DNA of 64,000 nt from positions 2,976,001-3,040,000 of the forward strand of contig NC_049565.1 of the NCBI RefSeq assembly GCF_013368755.1. The letters are read 5' to 3'. The position numbers and the translations under genes were made by a program. This DNA comes from Talaromyces rugulosus. Taxonomy: Eukaryota; Ascomycota; Eurotiomycetes; Eurotiales; Trichocomaceae. Shown in pieces: positions 9,675 to 19,354 of the stretch (positions are counted from its first letter, which is position 1; each line of letters begins with the position of its first letter). The notes under the pieces were generated by a model. It was given only the letters and a program-made list of their open reading frames with translations, had not been told where the DNA came from and did not search any database.

Positions 9675-10357
9675 ATGGTCGTCAACTGGAAAGCCCCAGA
9701 TGCGAACGACCGCCTGATGGGCGCTCTTCTCGCTGCCCACACAGAATTCAAGGTTCGTTTTCGACGTGTCCCCTTTCTGTAGTTCCGCTACGATGAAATG
9801 CTCATGCTATAATTTTACAGCCCGACTACAACAAGATCGCCAAAGTCTTCGGTCGCGGTGCAACCTACAACTCGGTCGAGGGCCAGTTTCGCAAATACCG
9901 AGAAATGGCCAAAAAGCTGGCCAGCGGCGCTCCCGACGGCGAAAGTACTCAGTCCAAGAGCAGCACTCCTCGCGTACCACGTACCCCACGCAGCAGCCAG
10001 ACAAACGGCATCACCAAATCGACCGGCAGCGGAAAGCGCGGCGGATCAGTTGTCAAGAAGGACAAGGTTTTGAAATCGCCTACCAAGGCTGGCAAGTCCG
10101 GAAAGTCGGAAGCCCTGATCAACGCGATTCGTTTGAGCGACACCGAGTCCGACGGTGATGCGAGATCGATCAAGAGCGAGACTGTCGTATGCGAGGACAA
10201 GATGGCGGGAGTCAAAGTAGAGCACGAAAAGATGGGTGTGCCTGTGGACTTTGGCCCTGCTCTGACCTCGGGCAATAGCCAGACCAACGGCTATGTGCAG
10301 GCACAGGAGGAGGACGATGATGATGATGATGATGATGTCTTTGGCCCGGATGCCTGA
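9675..10357 (+). CDS. Myb/SANT-like small protein (cluster member G)
   Basis: Two exons: MVVNWKAPDANDRLMGALLA...EFK, an intron with donor GTTCGT and acceptor TTACAG, then PDYNKIAKVFGRGATYNSVE and the recognition helix GQFRKYREMAKKLA. The intron sits between helices 1 and 2 as in genes A-C. The tail is Ser/Thr/Pro and Lys-rich (GKRGGSVVKKDKVLK), carries two SUMO-type sites (IKSE, VKVE), a run of Asp codons, and ends VFGPDA. The length is about 202 residues. It is the last recognisable member of the cluster; downstream DNA is AT-rich and non-coding. Confidence 0.85.
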
Positions 10358-11267
10358 GTTTTGGGGATCATCAAAGAATTTTTCATACTGGTCGAAGGAG
10401 AATGGGGTGTTATTTTGAAATGAGACTGGACGCGGGTTGGTGAGCATCGGTATTTCACACATCTTCGAAAGTAGCATGGGGGTAGCTTAGCTTTTTTCTA
10501 TAAACGAATATCGAATATATGGTAATTTTACGCTCTGATGCTCAATCATTAATCTCGATTTCTACCGGTTGGCCGACGGTTAGGGTTAGCAGCCACCCGC
10601 GACTTTCCGAATTAGGCAAGACTTGTCGGGAACGTAGACTGCCCTACCTCGGTTGCTTGGAATTCGATTGTTTAGATGCATCATGCGATAAAGAACCCAC
10701 AAAAAGAATTATTGACCAGTCCCTCTGGTATCGAAGTATTCTATCACTACTTAGAATATTTCAAGAATACTGTGAAAGGAGTGAAATCATTGGAATTTAT
10801 AAATTCTATATGTTCTAATCAGGGACTCTAGGTTTTTATACTGGTGAAAAGTTTTTGAGAGGTTTATAAGAAGGGCATTACATGTCTGTAGGACTTTTTT
10901 TCTGCTTTTTATGGAATGTCTTACATGAAATCTAGCTTTTCAGAAATTGGTTTTTAAGAACCTGCTCTTACACAAGAATATAATGATAACAGTATTGAAG
11001 GAGATTACGTCGGGATATTTCTTGAGAAGGCAAGATTATAATATTTATTACTTATGAAGCAGTTTCTCACTAATTTTATAACAAAATAGAATCTGTACAG
11101 CGTTGAAGAAATTTCTTTGAAAAGACAGATGCTGTGTTCTCTTATATGTCCAATTTCTTCCCAAACCTGCTCTAGCATTGTGATTTTAGTTATTTGTAAA
11201 AGCTGAAATAGTATTTATTCGGGGACTTAGCTATTTATAGGAAGTTAAATGTTGCAGGTAAAGCAGA
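10358..11267. other. AT-rich intergenic DNA
   Basis: No coding signal. It includes many stop codons in all frames and a single ggttagggttag element at about 10579, which is too short to count as telomeric sequence. Confidence 0.5.
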
Positions 11268-12227
11268 CTAAATTGTAGGATCACTACTCAATTCATAAAC
11301 CACTTGATCCTGTGTACCCTTAGGTGATGATTGTAATGGTAATATAGATTTGCTGTCCAATTCACTGACAGGGTTTCCGTCTGCTTCAGCGAGATTGGGA
11401 TTCGGAGGACAATTGTGCGGCGAAAATTGTGCATTGGATTCTTTACCAACTTCTGGAGATACCTCTTTCTTGTTTTTACCACGCTTGCGAAGATACCAGA
11501 GGATGCCCAGAACAAGTATGATGACGAAAACTGGAATAGCCACTCCAATTCCCGCTTTTGTTCCCGTTGAAAGAGCACCTGACGGTTGGGAAGGCGACGT
11601 ATCACTTGATAAATTGGTAGGCGTAGCCGTGTTTGGTGCTGGTGTGGTTGTTGTAGTCGTGATGAACGTGCTCGTCGTCGAAGTTGGCTGCTCTATGTCG
11701 CTTCCGGAGGTAATAGAAGTGCTAAGAGAAGAGCTGAACGTTGTAGAAGTACTGGTGAGAGATGAAGTAGAATGTACGGGCAAAGTCGTGGTAGTGCTGC
11801 TACTACTACTATCGGCAATGGTGAACTCATCGGACTCCGGAGAATCGCCAGCTTTGTTTCGCGCGTCGAGTAGAATATAGTAGTTATCGCCAGCATCAAT
11901 GGTCTGTGGTTCGACGTGGTATGTGTACTGCGCCGTTTGGCCGGACGCAACGCTGGTGGGCTTTACATTGACTGCTAGTAGTTGGATTGGAATAGGATTG
12001 CCCAACTCGATCTCCCAATCCAGTGGGTCAGACGAGTCGTATTCCCAGACGATGTCAAAGCCTTGGGAGGTATCGACAGAGTCGCCAGCGGCGGGTTTAG
12101 TGATTATAACCCCTGCGAGATATCAGTGATGCTCTGGATATATTATCCATTAGAAGAGAAATTCACCATGCACAGTAGAGCACAGAGTAGCCGCAGCCAC
12201 GAGTGAGGCGGAGATAAATGAGCGCAT
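11268..12227 (-). CDS. KRE9/KNH-like cell-surface membrane glycoprotein
   Basis: Two exons. The ATG at 12227 gives a signal peptide (MRSFISASLVAAATLCSTVHG); an intron (GTGAAT...TCGCAG) interrupts the Gly codon. The mature N-terminus (VIITKPAAGDSVDTSQGFDI, ending ARNKAGDSPESDEFTI) fits the yeast cell-wall KRE9/KNH1 N-terminal domain of fungal Ser/Thr-rich surface proteins. A long Ser/Thr mucin-like stretch follows, then one transmembrane helix (GVAIPVFVIILVLGILWYL), a basic stop-transfer RKRGKNKK, and a ~70-residue cytoplasmic tail. It is a type I single-pass protein, resembling wall-stress sensors in layout, but a sensor role is inference. Confidence 0.75.
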
Positions 12228-12866
12228 TCGAATAAGGCGAGGTATATTGATGTTTAGGTAGTTGACCAGGATGTTGTTGTGGTTATGGAAAATTCGGAGC
12301 CCATGTTCTAGATAACAGCTAGTCGATCAAGCCCAATTACTTCCGAACCCATCGTATTAAACAAATAATTAAAATTATGTTGCATTTGATAGGGGTTGAA
12401 AGCCCACTAAATCATTAGAAAACACACTACTGCATTTGGCGATTTAGTTGAGTAGTAGTGATTTGTGATACAAAATTCAACGTGCATGAAACTAATCCAA
12501 GAAGAGGATAACACACTATTAAAGCGGCCCTTGTTACTCCTTATACTTTAAAACCAGTCTAGAAGCAACCAATTCAGACAGGCACTTTGGTTGCTTATAA
12601 GAAGGAGTTGCTTTTGAAAGGGATGTCAACTTTTTTCTAAGCAACTTTATATGGGAGCAGAAATATTGAAAACTACTTATAGAGCTTTACCAACAAAGAC
12701 AACAATACTATTGGCTACATCGACCCACTTAGCGGGTTGCCTACAGGTTGCTTGCAGGCAGGTTTCGCAGTAGATGGATCTGTGCTACTGTAGCTCCTAG
12801 TTATTAATTTAAATATTGTCAGATTTGTGGGGTTAATGGCGGAATCCCTGGATAATAAACTAATAA
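12228..12866. other. AT-rich intergenic DNA
   Basis: The start-proximal part is the promoter of the surface protein. The rest shows no gene; composition and frequent stops suggest decayed sequence next to the ankyrin and LINE remnants. Confidence 0.45.
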
Positions 12867-13242
12867 TTGGCCAAAATCCTCGCTCCGGCGCTGGCCAATC
12901 GGATAACCATAATATCAAGACCCATCGTTGGCGAATATACGGCACTGTATTTGGCTGTAAGGAATAGATATAAGGAGGCGGTGCACCTTCTACTAGATGA
13001 CGATATGGCCGATGTAGACGCGAAGGCTGCGAAAATTGAAGAAAACATGGGGGAACATACTGCACTTCACCTGCTGGCTGTTGATGAGTATACTGTACAT
13101 GGAACTGGTGAGCTTGCTGCTGGACAACGAAGCGGATGTCGCTGCAGGGGACAAAAGCGGAGAAACGTCGCTCCATAAGGCAGATGAGAAGTTTCATGCA
13201 GGAGCAGCAAGCAAAGACGCTGATATGGCTAGAAAAAAGTAA
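12867..13242 (+). pseudogene. ankyrin-repeat gene fragment
   Basis: Ankyrin consensus blocks are visible in two frames: GEYTALYLAVRNRYKEAVHL and GEHTALHLLAV in one, then LVSLLLDNEADVAAGDKSGE with TSLHKA in another. The reading frame changes near 13080-13110. There is no start context, N-terminal domain or intact end. It looks like the remnant of an ankyrin protein of the NLR or ankyrin-repeat type, truncated before or by the neighbouring LINE-derived DNA. Confidence 0.7.
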
Positions 13243-13359
13243 CAATGGGGCAATAGCGCTGCACAACGTAGTGGTGCAGCTGGTGGTAGAGAACAGGCTC
13301 GGTTATGTGACTGCTGATGTTGCCTCGGCGGCCTTATCAAGCTACTTGGAGACCTCGGA

Positions 13360-13640
13360 GATCTTAGAGATCCAGCTGCCTGGACAATTAGGCCTCTATC
13401 ATCAGCATAGAATAGAGCCTGTATTCCCGGAACTTGGTGCTCAATAACTTGGAAGACTCACGTAATATATACGAAGAAAAGGATTGGGGAGACTGGTGAG
13501 CCCTGGGGCAGCCCAGAATCAATGAGTTGTTCTGGGGCCTTATAATCGGCAACCCTTCTATTAATTAAGAAAGATATGGTCCATCTTATAAGGTGATTAT
13601 CTAGACCTGCAGTCTTCATGGCCTCCCCTAGCCTATAAGG
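13360..13640 (-). mobile_element. LINE reverse-transcriptase fragment (Tad-like)
   Basis: On the - strand one frame reads NHLIRWTISFLINRRV, then GLPQGSPVSPILFFVYI, a TGA stop, then further downstream in the same frame FYADDRGLIVQ. LPQGSP.SPILF and YADD are the hallmark reverse-transcriptase motifs of fungal non-LTR elements. The 5' and 3' ends of the element are missing, and stop codons inside show it is dead. It abuts the ankyrin fragment and the 3' end of the alpha-xylosidase gene. Confidence 0.85.
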
Positions 13641-13752
13641 AGGTTGGCTTCGAACCGGGTAATTTGCAGCTCTTTCTAATGTTCCCAGTAATAAGTTGTA
13701 GCTTTTATGAAGCTCTAGTTAATTTATATAGATGTAAATGTGGTTCAGGTAT

Positions 13753-16314
13753 CTAAGTGGCGTTGACAGGTACAACTATAACATTTCCGTCCTGAGTCAC
13801 CGCCCCAACAGCAACGCTCTTAATCACCTCATGCACGTTGTCCGGATTCACGATTTCAATTCTGTAGTCCTGTGCAACTTTTCCATTAACAATAAACTCC
13901 AAGCCACCAAACGGATCATCCTGCGGAGTCTTGAGCGAACGGTTCACCGGCGTCGCCGTCCCGGGTCGGATGAGGACGGGCAGAGACGAGAAATCGTGGG
14001 TTTCGTGATACCACCGGCCTGGCTCGTATGTCTTTTCGTGGTCAAACCAGGAGATCCATTTCCCGTGACCGTCTTCGTCTAGACTACTGCTGTTGGTGGT
14101 GTACGGCACGTAAAACGATACTGACCCGTCCTCAGTAAACACAGGGGCGACAAGCAGATTGCTGCCAAACATGTATTGCGTGTCGATAGCGTACGCGTTG
14201 AGATCGTCCGGGAACTCGAGAAACATTGGCCTCATCAGCGGCACGCCCTCTCGATGACCATTCAGTGCTTCCTGCAGGATATACGGCGTTAGAGAAATCT
14301 TGCGTTTGACACAATCCCGTAACACGTCGCTGCAGTCCTCTCCATAGATCCAGGGCACGCGAAACGAACTTGATCCATGCAAGCGAGAATGTGACGACAA
14401 CAAGCCAAACTGTACCCAGCGTTTGTACAGAGCCGGCGGTGGCGTGCCCTCGAATCCGCCAATGTCGGACGCCCAGAAGATGTATCCGGACAGCATCAGA
14501 CTGAGGCCGCCACGCAGCGACTCGGCCATGGCTTCAAACGTGCTTTCGCAGTCACCACCCCAGTGTACAGGGTATGCTTGGCCGCCGGGAGCAGTGCTGC
14601 GCGCGAAGAGCAAGCTGTTGGCGCGCCCGACTCGGCGTGTCATGGCCTCGTAGACGGCTTTATTGTATAGCAGCGAGTAGTAGTTGTGCATGCGTTCTGG
14701 GTCGGAGCCATCGTAGAATTGCACGTTTTTGAAGGGGATGCGCTCGGCAAAGTCGGTTTTGAATGAGTCCACGCCCATGTCCATCAGGCGCATCAGGTGG
14801 CTGATGTACCATTCCGAGGCTGCTGGATTCGTAAAGTCGACAATGGCCATGCCAGCCTGCCACAGGTCCCATTGCCAGACCGAACCGTCGAGACGCTGCC
14901 ACGCTATTAAAAAAAGGCAAAAGGAAAATTGGGGACAATTGCTTATTACCTTGATAAAATACCCCTTCTCCTTGCCCTCCTTGAATAGTCGAGACGCCTG
15001 TCCGACATACGAATTGAGCCATACGCTGATACGCAGGCCACGGTCTTTGAGTCTTTTAAGATACTCCGTTGCGTTTGGGAAATAATCCTCGTCAAACTCC
15101 AAGTCACACCACTGGTAAGACTTCATCCAGAAGGCGTCAAAATGGAACACGCCTAAGGGAATGTCGCGGTCTCGGAATCCGTCTAGAAAGCCAGTGACTG
15201 TTTTTTCATCGTAGTTTGTCGTGAAACCTGGGACCGTCAGCTATTGCCTTTCCAAAAAAAAGTTTCTATAAAAATATACTCGTCGTAAGCCACAGATTAT
15301 AACTCCACGAAGGTACCAAGCTCGGCTGTCCCGTCAACGCCGTGTACCGTCTCAACACTTCCTTGGGCGTGCTCCCATACACAACAAAATACTCCAACTC
15401 TTGCCCTGGAACCGAAATATTGACTCTGGTCGTGCGCTCCGACTGCAGCTCAAAGCTGACTTTACCCGCATGACGAACAAACACTCCGTATCGCTTCGAA
15501 CTGAGGTAAAAAGGAATATTCTTATACGCCAGTTCCGAGGACGTCCCGCCATCTTCGTTCCAGATATCGACCGTTTGACCGTTTTTGACAAAGGGACCGA
15601 AGCGCTCGCCCAAGCCGTACAGTTTTTCGTTCACGCCGAGATCAAGTTCGGCGAGCATGTATCCTTGGTGTTCGATGTACATGCCATCCTGCCAGCGCGT
15701 CTTGTCTGTAGTGCCATCTCGCACGTACCCAATTGAGCGGAATGAGTGGCCGGTTAGCTTTTTTTGGTCATGAGAAGAAGACCAGACGAACTCGAGGTCG
15801 TTGGGGGACGTTTTGATGTTCAGATTCAGTGGGCCGCTTTGGTAGCTGACAGCGGCACTGTTAGGCGTAGTAACTTTTTCGATCTTTGCATGTCCCTTGG
15901 CAGAATTGAGATGATAGTGCGGTCCATTGTCAACCTGGCCAGCCCTAATCCTGAATCAGCATTTGACCTAACTTCTTCTTCTAAGACTTGCCCTACCAGT
16001 GAACCAGCTTCACTCCAATAATCCCCTCAAGCGGCGAGGTCACCTCTGCTGAAATGGCCGCTGCTCGAGCATCAGCATCACTCACTGTAAATATAAATCA
16101 AACATACGCGAGTTTAGTGTATCCCCCCGATGCCGCTGATATTTGTTCAGCAGCAGATTGACGGTCTCATCCTCAACGGTGAAGCGCTCCACATTGCTCA
16201 TCCAGTCGATGGATATGCCCTCCTGAAGTGTTACAGTGATTGGTGAGCTGTCAAACATTAGAAAGAAGAAAGCAAGCTCACCCGCATACACCACATGCCA
16301 TCTGTAAACTTCAT
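13753..16314 (-). CDS. GH31 alpha-xylosidase, YicI-type
   Basis: About 740 residues, probably hydrolysing alpha-1,6-xylosyl ends of xyloglucan oligosaccharides. There is no signal peptide (MKFTDGMWCMR), so it is likely intracellular. The catalytic nucleophile Asp is in FKTDFAERIP and the acid/base Asp in HWGGDCESTFEAMAESLRGG; both blocks match bacterial YicI-type alpha-xylosidases. Exon joins: CMR/EGISIDW; TLNS/LSDADA; VHW/AGQVDNGP; LTTS/FTTNYDEK; GYFIK/RLDGSVW. The second join needs removal of only 23 nt (16086-16108), far below normal intron size, although its ends are a perfect GTATGT and TTTACAG; without removal the frame stops at once. The 46-nt-looking last intron is 54 nt if the second AG is used, which keeps frame. 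Confidence 0.85.
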
Positions 16315-16650
16315 TGTAGCTTTAATAATAATAATACTAATGATAGAACTCGAAACTGTAGATTCCGACAACGAAAACTTTTTAAAAGAGCAAAATAAAA
16401 CAAATAAACAGATAAATAGCCTAAATAACAAGTAAAACAATGGAAAATGGGGTTGTTTGCGGGGTACTTCCAATCCACCCCCTGTCTGTACTTCTTCCGA
16501 AGCTCTATTTTTCCGGCCAGCGCATCCAATACTTATGTGGATCACCTAGAGGTGCATTGTTAGTGTGTCTGTCTGCTATCTATTAGAAAGGACGAAGCTT
16601 TCTAGATGAAGCTTCTACACCACCGTTTTATGGTTTCCAGATGACGCAAC
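16315..16650. other. spacer between GH31 and PNP-ankyrin genes
   Basis: AT-rich, with no gene recognised. It contains the alpha-xylosidase 5' leader and the decayed end of the ankyrin array. Confidence 0.5.
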
Positions 16651-16950
16651 CTAGAGTGCAATGCCGTATAGTCTATGTTGGGCGCTAGAGCCCTTCTTGA
16701 GTAGCAGTTTGACGATAGCGTTGTGCCCGTTCCTTGTAGCCCATAACAATGGAGTCTAGCTATAATTATCTTTTGACTTAGAGTCAGCGCCCTTTTCAAG
16801 TAATAACTTAACAACAGCTTTATGCCCATTCTGTCCAGCCCATAACAATGCAGTCTGGCTATAATTGTTCTTTGACTCGACATCATTATTCTTTTTAAGT
16901 AATAGATCAACAGTAGTATCATGCCCATTCCCAACTGCCCATGACAGCAA
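16651..16950 (-). pseudogene. decayed ankyrin repeats continuing the PNP gene
   Basis: Ankyrin repeats continue in the -1 frame: LLSWAVGNGHDTTVDLLLKK, QTALLWAGQNGHKAVVKLLL, then after a TAG at 16756-16758, TPLLWATRNGHNAIVKLLLK to a stop at 16651. Repeat anchors are 99 nt apart (17051 to 16952, 16852 to 16753) except for one 100-nt interval (16952 to 16852). Alignment of units places an extra A near 16950 as the frameshift. The TAG stands where sibling units have CAG. Confidence 0.8.
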
Positions 16951-18052
16951 GAGTCCGGCCATGATTATCTTTTGATTCAGAGGCAGCACCCTTCTTGAGT
17001 AATAGATTGACAGTGGTGTCGTGCCCATTCCCTGCTGCCATGGGCAGCAGAGTCCGGCCATGATTATCTTTTGACCTGGAGTCAGCCCCCTTCTCAGCCT
17101 CAATGTGCATGCTCGGGGAGATCCTGTGTAATATGTCTTTGGCGTATGCAGCCGCCACCATCGATGCATATCCTTGCCACTCCTTGTTCCCATGCGAGTC
17201 TGAGTAGTTACAGATGCCCCGGATGACCAGACAGGGAAAATGATTCATCAGCCCCGCGGCTCCCGTTTCAAAACAAAGAACGTCCTTTTCCGCTGCAAGT
17301 CGATCTCGGGTCGAGGCATCTTTCATCAACTGGCTGGCAGAGGCAACCAGGCCGTAGTGGATAGTAGGATTATCCTCGTGTTCAGTCCGCTCGCGCCGCG
17401 ATATCAAATTGAAGGGATCGGCCATACAAAATTTAGTGCAGTCTGTTGTTGGGTTATGAATAACTTCAGCTTTGAATAGCCTGTCAGTGCTTGGGTGCGG
17501 TCGTTCGTACTCCTGGCGTAGCCTCGCGTTCCTGTCAATAATTCCGTTGACAGCTTCTTGGATTCGGTGTCCCTTTCTCTTATACTGTGCCTGAATCCCC
17601 GCTATTGCGGTGCGCAGTGTAGTTGGGGACTGGTTCAAGAACTGCGTGTGCTGAAAGCCCTGACCTTCTATAGACTTGCCAAAGTCATATTGGAACACAC
17701 CACCCTCACCATGGCGAGACGCACTGACCACAATATCGCCTAGACGGATGTCATGCTTCTCACTTGGTACGCCACCACCGATACCGACCATGAGGCCGAT
17801 TCTGACATTAGGGAAGCTGTTCATCATGCTTGTTGCCACGTTGGCTGCAGAAGCTGTACTATGTTCACCATCCGGTAAGACAGCGATGACAACGTTGTGT
17901 TGCCATATTTTGCCCAATGTATAATCATTGGTATCGTTTGGTGCCACAAATTTCGGTCCTTCGTGCTGTTCATCGAGAAATTCCTGCGCAGCAACATATT
18001 CCACGCCAAAGGCGCAGATCCAGCCTACAGTGTAGTTTGCCGGGTCTGACAT
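16919..18052 (-). CDS. PNP_UDP domain protein with truncated ankyrin tail (NLR-like)
   Basis: The start is taken at MSDPANYTVGWICAF (ATG at 18052). Residues ~8-315 form a PNP_UDP_1 nucleoside phosphorylase-like domain of the kind found at the N-terminus of fungal NLRs: LMVGIGGGVPSEKHDIRLGD, then FPCLVIRGICNYSDSHGNKE. The usual EMEAAG motif, whose Glu contacts ribose in this superfamily, reads CFETGAAG here, so activity may be impaired. Two ankyrin repeats (SKDNHGRTLLPMAAGNGHDT...) follow before a frame change and stop at 16919. The original gene clearly continued (see the pseudogene entry). No NACHT or NB-ARC module is visible. Confidence 0.75.
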   Translation of the reverse strand: MSDPANYTVGWICAFGVEYVAAQEFLDEQHEGPKFVAPNDTNDYTLGKIWQHNVVIAVLPDGEHSTASAANVATSMMNSFPNVRIGLMVGIGGGVPSEKHDIRLGDIVVSASRHGEGGVFQYDFGKSIEGQGFQHTQFLNQSPTTLRTAIAGIQAQYKRKGHRIQEAVNGIIDRNARLRQEYERPHPSTDRLFKAEVIHNPTTDCTKFCMADPFNLISRRERTEHEDNPTIHYGLVASASQLMKDASTRDRLAAEKDVLCFETGAAGLMNHFPCLVIRGICNYSDSHGNKEWQGYASMVAAAYAKDILHRISPSMHIEAEKGADSRSKDNHGRTLLPMAAGNGHDTTVNLLLKKGAASESKDNHGRTLAVMGSWEWA

Positions 18053-19354
18053 TCTGGGGGCCCACCAATTACTACTGGAAAGAAATCGTACCAGGAGAAG
18101 TGTTGTTTTGCTTGGTTTCGAGCTCTCTTTCACGCTATCGACTGCCGCCCCACTGGATTATGTTCGAGATTTTTGTCGTCTGCTCTGCAGTGATGAGGCC
18201 CGAAGCAAAGAGATAATTGCCAGATCAGGTATGGTTCATTACACAGGGTGAAAGGGGGAAAGCCACAGGTTGAAAATGTACAGAGGGGTTCTACGACACT
18301 ATAATTGACTGTGGCCTCTTGCCAGTTGGCTCGTTCAAACAATCCTGTCCGTGCGCCTTGGTAGCGTAGACTATATGTCAGACTTCTATTACCACTACAC
18401 CAAAAATGGACCCTTATTGGAGATCCTATAGGTGGTATGCAGTCAGTCATATCCGGTTGACACACTACAGGTACATTAAGGACATAATGCGTAACGTATT
18501 TTATACATGTAGGCCTCCTGGGTCATCGAAGCCCGCTGGGCCACCTGTAATCCTATATTAAATAGCTGTATTAATACGGGAAAGCCTGCAGATTCCCCGC
18601 GGGCTGAGTTGATAGATTATAAACAAGGCAATTACCCCTTATACTTACAAGATACAGTCTAATTAAGATATAAAAAGGTTTTTGTTTATTAGATAATACT
18701 TATAAAGCCTGAGGTTCTATCTTAGAAAGAAAAAAAAGGGCCTATCCTCTCCAAGCAGGCGCTTATAGCGACTACTGGGTGAGAAAGGGAAAAATAAAGC
18801 AAAAAACAGCATATGAGCCGACGCCCATTAATTGCTGTCACCTCTTTTTTGCTTGTTGTCGCTGGGTTTTCGCACAAGTTCTCTGCAGCTTTAAGAAGTT
18901 TTCAGACAGACACAGATAGGGGATTTGTGTAGTTTGTCAACTCTATAAGCGCTCGAATCTTGTGGGTCATCCATATCGGCCCTAGACGTCAGTAAAGGCG
19001 GAAAAAAAAAAAAAAAAAAACATCGGAGGAAAGAAAACAAGGGAGTGGAGTTGTTGAGAATGAGCTGTAGAATGAGCTGTATCGATTTTCTTGATGACGG
19101 GGGATTCTGTAAGAAATGTCACCAGATATGTGAGTAATAACATCCATAGACACGTAACAGAAGGTAAAGCCATGCTCTGGGATATGTCATCCTGCAGGAA
19201 AATAAATAAAGTGAAAGTAAAAATAAAGATGAAAAACCATGGTATCTCATAGCATAAAGGAACAAGAGCCACCCCAAACTGAATGGCCAAAAATAATCGA
19301 CGCCCAACTCCATCGCTATAATTTGGAGAAGAAAGAAAGGAAAAAGAGTAGCGT
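18053..19354. other. 1.3-kb AT-rich intergenic DNA
   Basis: No gene recognised. It holds the 5' leader of the PNP gene, AT-rich sequence, and a 19-base poly-A run at 19002-19020. A - strand frame at 18130-18465 shows no domain and is not called. Confidence 0.5.

Noticed and set aside
10579..10590. ggttagggttag as possible interstitial telomere repeat
   Set aside because: Only two units, so chance is likely, and nothing else suggests a chromosome fusion.
13640..13665. tRNA B-box-like cggttcgaa on the - strand
   Set aside because: No cloverleaf or A box can be built around it; it lies upstream of the LINE fragment on the same strand.
18130..18465. A 111-codon - strand frame upstream of the PNP gene as a gene
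   Set aside because: Its residues show no domain, no suitable splice partners, and it overlaps the PNP leader.
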